From: Algoriphagus algorifonticola
GTDB taxonomy: Bacteria; Bacteroidota; Bacteroidia; Cytophagales; Cyclobacteriaceae
Direction: 5' to 3'
NCBI RefSeq assembly: GCF_007655305.1
Contig: NZ_VLOG01000017.1
Location: forward strand, 1 to 42,954
DNA length: 42,954 nucleotides
In this document: one piece after another, positions 16,507-25,063 of the stretch
How the letters are laid out: each line of letters starts with the position of its first letter
How positions within the stretch are numbered: the stretch's first letter is position 1
Notes under the pieces: generated by a model
Databases searched by the model: none
What the model saw: only the letters and a program-made list of their open reading frames with translations
What the model was told of the DNA's origin: nothing
Position numbers and translations under genes: made by a program

Positions 16507-17601
16507 ATGAATAGTTCTCAAAAGACCTTTCTCCTTTTTCTTATATTTTTCGCTTTTACCCAGAAAGCATTTTCTCAAGCCTCAGTTCAGGAGAAGTCAA
16601 AAGATTGGACCTTGTCAGTTTTGCCATTGGTCTATTACACCCCTGAGACTCGGTGGGTTTTTGGCGCCGGAGCTGTAAGTAATTTCAATTTGGGAGACTC
16701 AGTAAGTACCTACGAAAGTCAATTAGCTGCTGGAGTAGCTTATTCTTTGAGGAAACAGTTTTTAAGCTATCTAAGCGGAAGAATCTTCACTCCAGGAAAT
16801 AAGGAGTTGATCTACGGAGAAGTAGGTTGGTATGATTATGTGTATTTTTATTTCGGTCAGGGGATGAATGTCAGCCAAGAAAATGAGGAGGTATATTCGG
16901 CAAAGTTTCCTCGTGTAAGAATAAATTATGCTTGGGCTCTGGGCTCCAATTGGTATTTAGGTGGAGGTTTGCGATTTGATGCAATGGATATTTACCAAAA
17001 AGAAGAATCTGGCCAATTGGTAAATGATGGGATATTGGGTAACGAGGGTGGAAGAAATTCAGGTTTGGGCCCTGTGGTGCTTTATGACTCTCGGGATAAT
17101 CAGCTCTATCCTGTGGATGGCGCTTATTTTGAAGCAAGCATACAAGGGTATGGAAAAGCTTTGGGCGGTGAGTTCCCTTACGCGAGAATCTTTGCAGATT
17201 ATCGAAAAATAATACCAATAGGAAAGAATCAAATCATTGCCACCCAAGGCCTCACAGAAATGACTTTTGGAGATGTTCCATTCTTTGCCTTGCCAATGCT
17301 TGGAGGGAACAGGTTGATGCGAGGTCTTTTTGAAGGGAAGTACAGAGAAAAACAAGTTGTGGTTTTGCAGGCGGAGTATCGATATAAATTTGCCCCTAGA
17401 TGGGGGATAACGGCCTTCAGTGGTCTGGGAAATGCATTTTCACAAGAAAATCCCTTTGTTCTGAGTCAGACTAAATTCACCTATGGGGCAGGGGGGAGGT
17501 TTCAGCTTAACAAACGAAAAAGACTTAACCTACGACTTGATTTAGCTCATTCCCCCGGAGAACCTTTTCAGTTTTATTTCACTTTTGGAGAAGCTTTTTG
17601 A
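16507..17601 (+). CDS. BamA/TamA-family outer membrane barrel without POTRA domains
   Basis: A 364-residue outer membrane protein. A signal peptide (FLLFLIFFAFTQKAFSQ) is followed directly by alternating amphipathic strands, with no POTRA domains. The Omp85 signature loop is recognisable in LGGNRLMRGLFEGKYR (about residues 259-274), and the chain ends in Phe, the usual C-terminal residue of outer membrane barrels. Proteins of this type in Bacteroidota are annotated as Omp85 or surface-antigen D15 family; whether it inserts or exports anything is unknown. The stop codon is followed at once by a degenerate AAAGTCAG-type repeat array. Confidence 0.87.
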   Translation: MNSSQKTFLLFLIFFAFTQKAFSQASVQEKSKDWTLSVLPLVYYTPETRWVFGAGAVSNFNLGDSVSTYESQLAAGVAYSLRKQFLSYLSGRIFTPGNKELIYGEVGWYDYVYFYFGQGMNVSQENEEVYSAKFPRVRINYAWALGSNWYLGGGLRFDAMDIYQKEESGQLVNDGILGNEGGRNSGLGPVVLYDSRDNQLYPVDGAYFEASIQGYGKALGGEFPYARIFADYRKIIPIGKNQIIATQGLTEMTFGDVPFFALPMLGGNRLMRGLFEGKYREKQVVVLQAEYRYKFAPRWGITAFSGLGNAFSQENPFVLSQTKFTYGAGGRFQLNKRKRLNLRLDLAHSPGEPFQFYFTFGEAF

Positions 17602-17682
17602 AAGTCAGAAGGATAAAGTCAGAAAGCTAAAATCAGAAATCTGAAAATAGAAGTATGAAAGGCTAAAATCAGAAGTCTGAAA
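17599..17682 (+). repeat. Stop-linked AAAGTCTG/AAAGCTG repeat array
   Basis: Starting within the TGA stop codon of the Omp85-type gene, about ten degenerate 7-8 bp units (AAAGTCAG, AAGGATA, AAAGTCAG, AAAGCTA, AAATCTG, AAGTATG, AAAGGCTA, AAGTCTG) run for 84 bp. Purine-rich and free of stem-forming symmetry. Confidence 0.7.
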
Positions 17683-17828
17683 TGAATTACCAAGTCATTT
17701 TTAAAGAGGGAAAAGAAATCCCTTTCCTTTTGAAAGAGCATAGAGGTGGGGAAATGAACGCTGAATCCTGAACAAAAGAACAATGAAGGTCTTAGCTCCA
17801 AGTATATTTAATCCTAAATATTTCAGTT

Positions 17829-19370
17829 TTACTTCCCAGATTTCTTCACCCATCTAACAGATAAATCCGGATCGGCCATATCCTTGTCTAAGGGGAACAT
17901 AGGTCGATTGATTCGTTGATAGCCTAATCTTTCCAGATCTTGATCCACCCCTCCCGGAGTCAAAGCCATGATCCAGTCTCCTCTTAAGTCATACAGTTCC
18001 GGCACCAGGTATCCTATTTTTACCACCAAAATATCCGTGTTTTTAGGATCCAGATTCAAATCAGTAAAGTCCTTGACATGGTGATAGGGTTTCCTTTTTT
18101 CAGTTACAATCACTTTGATGGATCCTATCTGAACCACCACTTCTGTCTTGGCATCCGAGTCTCCCTCTTTAATGGCTAAAACTTTTCCTTTCAATAATAG
18201 TGGTGGAGCAAATCGGTCATCAACCATGGCACCCGCATAACCTTCCACTTGATTTCCAATTCCAGCTTCTTTGGCTTTGGCCACCAAATCAGGTCCTGGA
18301 ATAGAAGCATAGATGAGTTCGGGCCCGGATTCGCTTTTGAACTCTGGTCTTTTCAGCAATTCATTCAAGGTCCAAGTTACATCTCCGGCTCCTCCAGCAG
18401 TAGGATTGTCTCCCATGTCCGAAATGACAAATGGCTTCTTTTCGCTGTTTAGTGCCATTTCCAAGCTCTCATCCAAATAAGCAACCGGAGCTACAAACTC
18501 AAATTCATTTCTTACTGCCCAAAAACTATTAGCAAGGAATTCGGCACTTTCTTTCACTTGGTTTTTATCATCTCCTGTCACCATCACCACAGCATGATTT
18601 CTGGGTTCGTCCGCCCAGGCATAACCAATCCAGATTGCTGCGTCAATGACTCCTTCTTCTTGTGTGATGGGGTCCACCTTCGCGTACAATGACTTTCCGG
18701 GATCAATTCGAGTGCTTGTTTTTTCTCCGGGCAATAAAATCGGAACCGGAATCCAAGCTTTATATTTTGGTTTGCCTTTCCCTGACTCCAATCGAGCCAA
18801 CATATTTTCTACAGCTCTTTGCTTGGATTCCAAAGCATCTTCATGAGGAGCCATTCTGTAGCAGGTAATCAAATCTGAGTTTTCTGCTAATCGCATGGAA
18901 ACATTACCATGCAAGTCCATGGAGGTAGAGATGAGCGTTTCGTAGCCAACCACTTCTCTAACTTTCAGAATAAAATCTCCTTCCGGATCCTCTAATCCTT
19001 CCACACTCATCGCACCATGAATATCAAAAAACAAACCATCATAGGGCAGGCTTTCTCTCAGCATGTCCAAAGTCAAATTCACCAAAGAATCATAAGCTTC
19101 CCTGGTAACCATACCGCCTGGAATCGCATGTCCTCTTAAGGTTGGAAACCATTCAGCTCGGCTACGATTGGTGGTGCTATCTGCCAGGAAAGGGTAGTAA
19201 TTGAAAATATCTTCTCCGATTCGTGCTTTGAATGATTCTGCTGTGGATCTAGCAGGTGAAAACGTACTGGATTCTATAGCTAAACCTGCAATGGCAACTC
19301 TTGGGAGCTTTTTCTCTTGCTGACAGGAAAAAAGTAAGATGATCAGTGCAAAGCCTAATAGATTCTTCAT
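17829..19370 (-). CDS. M81 family metallopeptidase (MlrC-like) lipoprotein
   Basis: A 513-residue protein starting at the ATG at 19370; an upstream extension would precede the clear lipoprotein signal MKNLLGFALIILLFSC (Cys16). The mature part matches the M81/MlrC family (named for microcystin breakdown): RVAIAGLAIESSTFSPA at the start, FFDIHGAMSVEGLEDPEGD with the metal-ligand His, STSMDLHGNVS, and the C-terminal DMGDNPTAGGAGD followed by a LTPGGVD-type end. The family is thought to be zinc peptidases or amidohydrolases; substrate here unknown. Lipid anchoring places it in the cell envelope rather than the cytoplasm, unlike the type enzyme as I recall it. Confidence 0.87.
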   Translation of the reverse strand: MKNLLGFALIILLFSCQQEKKLPRVAIAGLAIESSTFSPARSTAESFKARIGEDIFNYYPFLADSTTNRSRAEWFPTLRGHAIPGGMVTREAYDSLVNLTLDMLRESLPYDGLFFDIHGAMSVEGLEDPEGDFILKVREVVGYETLISTSMDLHGNVSMRLAENSDLITCYRMAPHEDALESKQRAVENMLARLESGKGKPKYKAWIPVPILLPGEKTSTRIDPGKSLYAKVDPITQEEGVIDAAIWIGYAWADEPRNHAVVMVTGDDKNQVKESAEFLANSFWAVRNEFEFVAPVAYLDESLEMALNSEKKPFVISDMGDNPTAGGAGDVTWTLNELLKRPEFKSESGPELIYASIPGPDLVAKAKEAGIGNQVEGYAGAMVDDRFAPPLLLKGKVLAIKEGDSDAKTEVVVQIGSIKVIVTEKRKPYHHVKDFTDLNLDPKNTDILVVKIGYLVPELYDLRGDWIMALTPGGVDQDLERLGYQRINRPMFPLDKDMADPDLSVRWVKKSGK

Positions 19371-19470
19371 GATTTGCTGGTTAGAATGGATTGTTGAAAA
19401 TACCAGCAATTTTGGAAAGTTCTGAAAGAAAGGGGATGATTGGGGAAATCTTTTTTTGGGAAAAAGACAC

Positions 19471-19935
19471 TTATTCCAAATATAAAGTCTCCATTCCTCC
19501 CTCAAAAAATTCAATTCCCAAAAGTGAGTAATGCATGGATCCCCTTAATTCTAAACCCATTGGAGTCTGCACTAGATTGAAATGCTTCCATTCCCTACCA
19601 ATAACCAAACCAATTAAAGCTGAGTTGGATTGAGTTGGTTGTAATTCTCCGGTTATTTTATTGATGTAGTAGGTCACTGCCAATTTATTGGAAAAAGAGC
19701 GTGGAATGGTAATGCTTTGGAGCTCATAATCTACACCAGGTCCAGTAGTTGAAGTACTATCTGACTTTCCGGAGTTTCCTATCATGGCTATAATTCCAAT
19801 GAGCAAAATCGGGGAAGCATATATCCGCTGTTTTGGTGAAAGTTGTCTGATTCCTCTAAAGATTACTTTAAAGAAAAAGTAGACAAAGGCTATGAAGAAA
19901 AGAATATTAAAAATACTCCAGATGAATCCTGACAT
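19471..19935 (-). CDS. Small membrane protein of unknown function
   Basis: A 154-residue protein not recognised. Two membrane segments are visible (about residues 5-27 and 40-54), followed by a soluble C-terminal region of about 95 residues, with VDYELQSITIPRSF and TYYINKITGELQPTQ. The soluble part could form a small beta-sandwich outside the membrane. It lies 33 bp downstream of another small membrane protein gene on the same strand and 100 bp upstream of the M81 lipoprotein gene, so the three may be one transcription unit. Confidence 0.65.
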   Translation of the reverse strand: MSGFIWSIFNILFFIAFVYFFFKVIFRGIRQLSPKQRIYASPILLIGIIAMIGNSGKSDSTSTTGPGVDYELQSITIPRSFSNKLAVTYYINKITGELQPTQSNSALIGLVIGREWKHFNLVQTPMGLELRGSMHYSLLGIEFFEGGMETLYLE

Positions 19936-19968
19936 GGAAAATAATTTAAGCTAAACAGAAAATCAATT

Positions 19969-20478
19969 TTATTGAGTTGACGGAATAATTAAGTCAGAGT
20001 TAGAATCATTTGCAATTTGATTCGCTTTTTTGACCGCCTTTTTCAAATTAGAATAATCAAAAGAAAAAACATGCTGAGAGGATTTGGAATATAAAATTAC
20101 CTTAAATGAATTTACTGTTCCGGAAAGCGTAGGACTAATTCCATTTTGCACATTTTGACTTTTAAAGCTGTAGGGAAGTACTTCAATCTTGGATATTTGA
20201 GGCAATAGGCTCCATTCTCCAAATCGAAAGCCCACAATGGAAAAGTAGTTTTTATACCTGTTTTTTGAAAAATCAAGCAAGATCCCACTGTAGGATGAAA
20301 GAATGATGAGTCCAATGGTAAGAGTTACTAGCCCCACTGTGATGACTTTTTCCAAGGAACTTCCACTTTTTAAAAAAGTCGGGCTGACCAAAACAAAAAT
20401 TCCAACCAATAGCAAAATCAATCCCAATAGGTGAGGGCCTGAAAAAAAAATTCTCTTTTTGTAGTTGAAGGTTTTCAT
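19969..20478 (-). CDS. Small membrane protein of unknown function
   Basis: A 169-residue protein not recognised. A basic N-terminus is followed by two membrane segments (about residues 14-33 and 44-62), then a cytoplasmic-type region with strands (KNYFSIVGFRFGEWSLLPQISKIEVL) that resembles a PH-like fold, often found after two helices in bacterial membrane proteins. That fold assignment is a guess from pattern. It is followed by a similar-sized membrane protein gene 33 bp downstream; upstream lies comB, 79 bp away on the same strand. Confidence 0.62.
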   Translation of the reverse strand: MKTFNYKKRIFFSGPHLLGLILLLVGIFVLVSPTFLKSGSSLEKVITVGLVTLTIGLIILSSYSGILLDFSKNRYKNYFSIVGFRFGEWSLLPQISKIEVLPYSFKSQNVQNGISPTLSGTVNSFKVILYSKSSQHVFSFDYSNLKKAVKKANQIANDSNSDLIIPSTQ

Positions 20479-20557
20479 TTTCTAGAATTGTAAAGAGGAT
20501 GCTACGTCAATTTTTGAAAATAGCCTTTACTAATCTGAAATAAAAGAACTTGAAGTT

Positions 20558-21268
20558 TTAAAAGGAAATTGGTTTTACCTTCTCATTCTCTACTTTCGCC
20601 ACCAAATCATACAGATCCAAGGTTAGACAAAAATCAATATCTGCTTCTATTCCGTGATTTTGAAGTCTTTTGGCATGAGATGCCTTGCTTAAATAAGCTG
20701 AAAGTTGATGTCCTTCCTTTTCAAAAAGTGATTTCATCGCTAATGCACCATCTTCATCTGCAGCATGAGTGCTTTCCAAGGATTTGACTAGTGCTCCCGC
20801 GTAGAGAGAGTCTTCCAGATTAAATCTGCCTTTCCAACCCGCACAATGAACCAATACATCCTTTTCCTGCTGCTGAATATAGGCTACCGTAGCAGATAGG
20901 TTCGGAAAAGCTCCGATCAATATCTCATCAGCCTGACTGGATTTTGAAATGGCCAAAGTACCGTTGGTCGTAGTCATTGCCAACTTTTGCCCGGAATAAT
21001 CATCCTTCAAAAAAGCTACCGGGGAATTCCCCAAGTCATAGTTCTCTACTTTTAAGCCATTTCTTTCGGCTGCGATCAAATACCCTTTGCCTCTCATTTC
21101 TCGGCAGGCTTCTAAATCAGCGAAAGTCATGATTTCATTAATGCCATTTGCCAAAGCAGCGATCATCGTGGAGGTAGCCCGAAAAATATCAACTACCACC
21201 ACGATTTTCCCCTGCAAATCATGCAAATGAATTAATTCTGGGCTGAAGCAGACTTCAATGTTTCTCAT
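20558..21268 (-). CDS. comB: 2-phosphosulfolactate phosphatase
   Basis: A 236-residue ComB-family protein, which hydrolyses 2-phospho-3-sulfolactate to sulfolactate and phosphate. Family segments are visible in order: [13 protein letters not shown] near residue 23, [29 protein letters not shown] and [21 protein letters not shown]. In archaea the product feeds coenzyme M; in bacteria it may belong to sulfolactate or sulfolipid-related metabolism, and no partner gene lies here. Its start overlaps the stop of gcvT by 4 bp (ATGA), an apparent operon without a known metabolic link. Confidence 0.88.
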   Translation of the reverse strand: MRNIEVCFSPELIHLHDLQGKIVVVVDIFRATSTMIAALANGINEIMTFADLEACREMRGKGYLIAAERNGLKVENYDLGNSPVAFLKDDYSGQKLAMTTTNGTLAISKSSQADEILIGAFPNLSATVAYIQQQEKDVLVHCAGWKGRFNLEDSLYAGALVKSLESTHAADEDGALAMKSLFEKEGHQLSAYLSKASHAKRLQNHGIEADIDFCLTLDLYDLVAKVENEKVKPISF

Positions 21269-22359
21269 CCTTTCAGTAAGGGTAGTTTTTCAACCTGAGC
21301 TTTCAGATTTTTATTTCTTACCTGTATGAAGATTTCTGTTCCAGGTTTGCTGAATTCTGTTTTTACATAGCCTAAACCAATTCCCACACTCATTGATGGA
21401 GATTGAGTTCCAGAAGTTACTTCACCGATAGTGTTTCCGGCTTCATCTACAATAGGATAATGCCCTCTTGGAATTCCTCTTTCCTGCATGACAAACCCTA
21501 CTAGCTTTTTGTCTACGCCAGCTTCTTTCTGTGCTTTTAGCGCTTCTGAGTTGATGAAATCTTTAGTGAACTTGGTGATCCAACCCAATCCCGCTTCGAG
21601 AGGGGAAGTCTCATCATTGATGTCATTTCCATACAGGCAATAGCCCATTTCCATTCTCAGCGTATCTCTTGCACCCAATCCTATGGGCTTGATGTCAAAG
21701 TCTTTTCCTGCCTCAAATATGGCATTCCAGACTTTTTCAGCATCCTCGTTTTTCACATAAATTTCAAATCCACCAGCTCCCGTGTATCCTGTGCCAGAGA
21801 TAATCACATCTTGAACTCCTGCAAATTCACCAACTGTAAAATGGTAAAATTTCACCTCTGAAAGATTCACTGGGGTTAAAGACTGAACTGCCTCGATTGC
21901 TTTAGGGCCTTGAACAGCAAATAGTGAGATTTGATCAGAAATATTAGTCAATTGAGCTCCCATGGTATTGTGCTTATTCACCCAAGTCCAATCTTTATCA
22001 ATATTGGATGCATTGACTACGAGCATGTATTTTTCATCGGCAAACTTGTAGACGATCAAATCATCTACTATTCCTCCGGTTTCGTTGGGAAAGCAAGAAT
22101 ACTGAGCCTGTCCATCTACTAATTTTGAAGCATCGTTTGAAGTGACCTTTTGGATCAAATTCAAAGCTTCAGGTCCTTCGACCATAAACTCACCCATATG
22201 GGATACATCAAATACTCCAACTCCATTTCTTACACAAAGGTGTTCTTCATTATCAGAACTGTATCGTACAGGCATATTGTAGCCGGCAAAAGGCACCATT
22301 TTGCCTCCTAAGGCAATGTGCAAGTCATTCAGTTGGATTTTTTTGATTTGATCTTCCAT
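21265..22359 (-). CDS. gcvT: Aminomethyltransferase, glycine cleavage T protein
   Basis: A 364-residue T protein that takes the aminomethyl group from the lipoylated H protein and passes the one-carbon unit to tetrahydrofolate, releasing ammonia. Recognisable parts are the N-terminus with [14 protein letters not shown] and [10 protein letters not shown], the folate-binding centre with [14 protein letters not shown] and [17 protein letters not shown], and the C-terminal barrel with [10 protein letters not shown] and [11 protein letters not shown]. Length is normal. The other glycine cleavage genes are not in the window. It heads the gcvT-comB unit and has a TACCTTTG -7 element upstream. Confidence 0.95.
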   Translation of the reverse strand: MEDQIKKIQLNDLHIALGGKMVPFAGYNMPVRYSSDNEEHLCVRNGVGVFDVSHMGEFMVEGPEALNLIQKVTSNDASKLVDGQAQYSCFPNETGGIVDDLIVYKFADEKYMLVVNASNIDKDWTWVNKHNTMGAQLTNISDQISLFAVQGPKAIEAVQSLTPVNLSEVKFYHFTVGEFAGVQDVIISGTGYTGAGGFEIYVKNEDAEKVWNAIFEAGKDFDIKPIGLGARDTLRMEMGYCLYGNDINDETSPLEAGLGWITKFTKDFINSEALKAQKEAGVDKKLVGFVMQERGIPRGHYPIVDEAGNTIGEVTSGTQSPSMSVGIGLGYVKTEFSKPGTEIFIQVRNKNLKAQVEKLPLLKG

Positions 22360-22385
22360 TATTTGGGTTCTTTTTTTAACGAGGG

Positions 22386-22393
22386 CAAAGGTA
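22386..22393 (-). promoter_or_regulatory. -7 element TACCTTTG for gcvT
   Basis: Minus-strand TACCTTTG fits TAnnTTTG and lies 27 bp before the gcvT ATG, giving a short leader of about 20 nt. No -33 TTG at normal spacing. No glycine riboswitch could fit in this leader. Confidence 0.45.
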
Positions 22394-22435
22394 AGGAATG
22401 AAGTCTAAAATGGGCTAGGTTTAAGCCCAAAAAGA

Positions 22436-22459
22436 AAGGCAACCTGATGAGGTTGCCTT
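22436..22459 (-). terminator. Rho-independent terminator after the IscA-type gene
   Basis: AAGGCAACCT (22436-22445), loop GATG, AGGTTGCCTT (22450-22459): a perfect 10-bp stem. On the minus strand it is followed by TTCTTTTT; the plus strand also has a T-run (TATATATTTTTTT), so it could act both ways. Confidence 0.8.
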
Positions 22460-22497
22460 ATATATTTTTTTGGTCGATAAATTCCAGAAGTGTAGAA

Positions 22498-22824
22498 TTA
22501 GACAGAGAAACTCTCTCCGCAGCCACAAGTTCTGCTTGCGTTTGGATTGATGAATTGAAAGCCTTTTCCATTCAGTCCATCTGTAAATTCCAATGTAGTA
22601 CCAGCTAGGTACAATAGACTTTTACGATCTACGATTATTTTGATGCCTTTGTCCTCAAATACATGGTCTGTATCCACGGTTTTTGCATCAAAGCCTAAAT
22701 CATACATCAGGCCTGAACAGCCGCCGCCTTTGACGGAAACTCGGATGTTTTCATTTTCAGTTCGGCCCTCTTCTTTTTTCAACTCCAAAATACGCTCTTT
22801 GGCCTTGTCAGAAACGATGATCAT
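22498..22824 (-). CDS. Iron-sulfur cluster carrier, IscA/SufA/ErpA type
   Basis: A 108-residue A-type carrier with the complete cluster-binding set: Cys36 in GGGCSGLMYDLGF, and Cys100 and Cys102 in the C-terminal TCGCGESFSV. It would accept Fe-S clusters from a scaffold and pass them to apoproteins. The exact subtype (IscA, SufA or ErpA) cannot be decided from sequence, and no isc or suf gene is adjacent. It is monocistronic: a TATATTTG element upstream and a strong hairpin terminator downstream. Compare the one-Cys paralogue at 8288-8614. Confidence 0.92.
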   Translation of the reverse strand: MIIVSDKAKERILELKKEEGRTENENIRVSVKGGGCSGLMYDLGFDAKTVDTDHVFEDKGIKIIVDRKSLLYLAGTTLEFTDGLNGKGFQFINPNASRTCGCGESFSV

Positions 22825-22894
22825 ATATTTATAACTTTACGTCTTCAAATTAACTCAGATGCAGAACATGCTGCATGCTGAAAAGATTCAATTA

Positions 22895-22902
22895 CAAATA
22901 TA
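22895..22902 (-). promoter_or_regulatory. -7 element TATATTTG for the IscA-type gene
   Basis: Minus-strand TATATTTG fits TAnnTTTG, 71 bp before the ATG, giving a leader of about 65 nt. The leader contains CATGCTGCATG (about 22867-22877), a small palindrome that could be an operator. No -33 TTG at normal spacing. Confidence 0.4.
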
Positions 22903-23048
22903 CAAAATCTAACTAGCAGGAATCGTACTATTGTTCTTTTTCGCTTTGATTGCGGGCAGGAAGCTCTAAGACCGAAGACGGATTTGACAATAAATCAGCT
23001 TTTAGATAGATTCATTAGACTAGACATTTGAACGAAATAAAACTATAA

Positions 23049-23450
23049 ATGAGGAAAATCGAACATATAGGAATTGCTGTGGCAGATCTGCAGGAATCCA
23101 ATCTACTTTTTGAAAAACTCTTGGGTAAAAAGCATTTTAAAACAGAAGTAGTGGAGGGAGAGGCCGTGGAAACCTCCTTCTTTCAAGTTGGGGAAACCAA
23201 AGTGGAATTATTGCAGGCAATCCGTCCGGAAAGTGCCATCTCTAAATATTTGGAGAAAAAATCCCCAGGAGTTCATCATATTGCTTTCGATGTAGAAGAT
23301 ATCCATGCAGAAGTGGAAAGATTAAAAGGAGAAGGTTTCGAAATATTGAATGAAACGCCCAAAGAGGGAGCCGACAATAAATTAGTTGTATTTTTGCATC
23401 CCAGAAGTACGAATGGGGTGTTGGTGGAATTGTGTCAAGAAAGAAAGTAG
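23049..23450 (+). CDS. mce: Methylmalonyl-CoA epimerase
   Basis: A 133-residue enzyme of the vicinal-oxygen-chelate fold that interconverts the (S) and (R) forms of methylmalonyl-CoA, linking propionyl-CoA or odd-chain breakdown to succinyl-CoA. Metal ligands and catalytic residues of the family are visible: His6 in KIEHIGIAV, Glu53 in KVELL, His76-His77 in PGVHHIAFDV and Glu127 in LVELCQ. Length and paired beta-alpha-beta modules fit. The carboxylase beta subunit at 753 may act in a related pathway but is 20 kb away. The gene is followed by a long stop-linked repeat array, not a hairpin. Confidence 0.93.
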   Translation: MRKIEHIGIAVADLQESNLLFEKLLGKKHFKTEVVEGEAVETSFFQVGETKVELLQAIRPESAISKYLEKKSPGVHHIAFDVEDIHAEVERLKGEGFEILNETPKEGADNKLVVFLHPRSTNGVLVELCQERK

Positions 23451-23457
23451 GCGGTAG

Positions 23458-23575
23458 TGGAAAGTCTGAAAGCTAAAGTCTGAAAGCTGAAAAAGTCTGA
23501 AGTTTAAAGTGAGAAAGCTGAAAAAGAAAGTCAGAAGTCTAAAGTAAGAAAGCTGAAAGTGGGCAGTAGTCAGCA
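23458..23575 (+). repeat. Stop-linked AAAGTCTG/AAAGCTG repeat array (longest)
   Basis: Beginning 8 bp after the mce stop codon, about 15 units alternate between AAAGTCTG, AAAGCTA, AAAGCTG, AAGTTTA, AAGTGAG and AAAGTCAG forms over 118 bp. It is strongly purine-rich with no internal pairing. The same family follows four other genes in this window. Confidence 0.75.
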
Positions 23576-23640
23576 TTGAGAGACCGAGGCTTTCCTAGCT
23601 ATAGTATCAATTTGGAGCTTTAAACATTGCCTTAAATTCT

Positions 23641-23687
23641 AATAACCAATAACTCATTAACTCAATAACCAATAACTCAATAACGAA
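23641..23687. repeat. Direct repeat AATAACCAATAACTC
   Basis: The 15-mer AATAACCAATAACTC occurs at 23641-23655 and again at 23664-23678 without mismatch, with ATTAACTC between and a partial third copy AATAACGAATC after. It lies 15 bp before thiL and is probably a simple-sequence expansion; no regulator can be named. Confidence 0.6.
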
Positions 23688-23701
23688 TCACATACCAAGA
23701 A

Positions 23702-24730
23702 ATGTCAGAAAAGAGAACAGAAATAAGTGAATTAGGTGAGTTTGGACTCATTGATCATTTGAATGAAAAAGTAGCCATCAAAAACCCATCTTCACTTAAA
23801 GGAATTGGAGATGATGCTGCAGTGATTGAAGCGGGTGACCATGTCAAAGTAATTACCACTGATTTGCTTTTAGAAGGTGTTCACTTTGACCTAGCTTATG
23901 CCCCACTGCCTCATATAGGGTTCAAAGCTATCGCAGTGAATGTTTCTGATATAGCAGCAATGAATGCAATCCCAAAACAAGTCACAGTGTCCATCGCTCT
24001 ATCCAATCGCTTCTCCGTGGAGGCTGTGGATGCACTTTATTCCGGAATACATGCAGCATGTGAGCATTATGGAGTGGATTTGATAGGTGGAGATACTACT
24101 GCTTCAAGAAGTGGCTTGGTTATATCTGTGACAGCAATAGGAGAGGCCAAAAAGGAGCAAATTAGCTATAGAAACGGTGCAAAAGTAAATGATATTCTTT
24201 GCGCGACCGGTGACTTGGGTGCAGCCTTAGTTGGACTTCAGATTCTGGAGCGGGAAAAACAAGTTTACTTAGCCAACCCGGATATGAAACCGGATTTGGA
24301 AAAATATACGATTGTCACAGGTCGTCAATTGAAGCCTGATGCACGAATGGATATTATTCATGAGTTGAGGGAATTGGATGTAGTACCTACATCTATGATG
24401 GATATTTCGGATGGTTTGGCTTCAGAAATATTTCATATTTGCAAAGCTTCGAATGTGGGAGCCACAATCTATGAGGATAAATTGCCAATCGATAAGCAAA
24501 CCTTTGATACAGCTGTTGAACTAAATCTGGATCCAATTACTTGCGTACTGAATGGGGGAGAGGATTATGAGTTGCTGTTCACTATAGATCAGAAGGATTT
24601 CAAAAAGTTGGAAAAGCATCCGGATATTCATTTCATCGGACATATTTCCAAGCCTGAAGAAGGGAAGTTTTTGGTTACCAAAAGTGGGACTGCTGTTCAG
24701 CTAAAGGCTCAAGGCTGGAAGCATTTTTAA
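23702..24730 (+). CDS. thiL: Thiamine-monophosphate kinase
   Basis: A 342-residue ATP-dependent kinase that makes thiamine diphosphate from thiamine monophosphate. Family motifs: KGIGDDAAVI near residue 35, TTDLLLEGVHFD (Mg-binding Asp), NVSDIAAMNA, LIGGDTTAS, the central TGDLGAALVGL, MDISDGLASE and GGEDYELLF. Length matches ThiL. It is a single gene, closed by a strong hairpin terminator. No TPP riboswitch is visible upstream. Confidence 0.95.
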   Translation: MSEKRTEISELGEFGLIDHLNEKVAIKNPSSLKGIGDDAAVIEAGDHVKVITTDLLLEGVHFDLAYAPLPHIGFKAIAVNVSDIAAMNAIPKQVTVSIALSNRFSVEAVDALYSGIHAACEHYGVDLIGGDTTASRSGLVISVTAIGEAKKEQISYRNGAKVNDILCATGDLGAALVGLQILEREKQVYLANPDMKPDLEKYTIVTGRQLKPDARMDIIHELRELDVVPTSMMDISDGLASEIFHICKASNVGATIYEDKLPIDKQTFDTAVELNLDPITCVLNGGEDYELLFTIDQKDFKKLEKHPDIHFIGHISKPEEGKFLVTKSGTAVQLKAQGWKHF

Positions 24731-24745
24731 TGATTCAATAAAAAG

Positions 24746-24774
24746 TAGCCGGAAGATAATCCGGCTATTTTTTT
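24746..24774 (+). terminator. Rho-independent terminator of thiL
   Basis: TAGCCGG (24746-24752), loop AAGATAAT, CCGGCTA (24761-24767), then a run of seven T. A classical intrinsic terminator 15 bp after the stop codon. Confidence 0.88.
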
Positions 24775-24777
24775 GAC

Positions 24778-24785
24778 TATATTTG
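24778..24785 (+). promoter_or_regulatory. -7 element TATATTTG for hicAB
   Basis: TATATTTG fits TAnnTTTG exactly and lies directly behind the thiL terminator, 20 bp before the hicA ATG; the leader would be about 15 nt. No -33 TTG at normal spacing. Confidence 0.5.
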
Positions 24786-24805
24786 CAACTGAATGTTAGT
24801 TGCTA

Positions 24806-25063
24806 ATGACTCAATTAGACAAACTGAAAGCTAGATTTCTCTCAAATCCTAAAAACTTTAGTTTCGAGGAATTGGAAAAGTTACTTTCTCAATTGGGTTT
24901 TGAAGAGAAGAAATTGGGAAAAACTGCAGGGTCAAGGAAAGCTTTCTTTCATAAAGAATTGAATCTTATCATTCGACTTCATAAACCTCACCCTTCTCCA
25001 ATTTTAAAATCCTACATGATTAAAGAAATTGTAAGTCTTTTAAAAAGTAATGATTTACTATGA
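24806..25063 (+). CDS. hicA: HicA-family toxin (mRNA interferase)
   Basis: An 85-residue toxin of the type II HicAB system, starting at ATG 24806 rather than the TTG two codons before. The double-stranded-RNA-binding-like fold is shown by FSFEELEKLLSQLGFEEKKLG, a variant of the active-site loop (TAGSRKAFFHKE, where many HicA have GSxH) and LHKPHPSPILKSYMIKEIV. The histidine of the GSxH motif is not in its usual place; a His a few residues later may serve, or this is the subgroup whose catalytic residue differs. It would cut mRNA during stress. Its stop overlaps hicB by 4 bp. Confidence 0.87.
   Translation: MTQLDKLKARFLSNPKNFSFEELEKLLSQLGFEEKKLGKTAGSRKAFFHKELNLIIRLHKPHPSPILKSYMIKEIVSLLKSNDLL

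Noticed and set aside
22360..22390. Glycine riboswitch before gcvT, or TPP riboswitch before thiL
   Set aside because: The gcvT leader is about 20 nt, too short; the thiL upstream region consists of simple repeats with no recognisable THI-box core.
23458..23575. Possible CRISPR array
   Set aside because: Units are 7-8 bp, degenerate and contiguous, with no spacers and no cas gene nearby.
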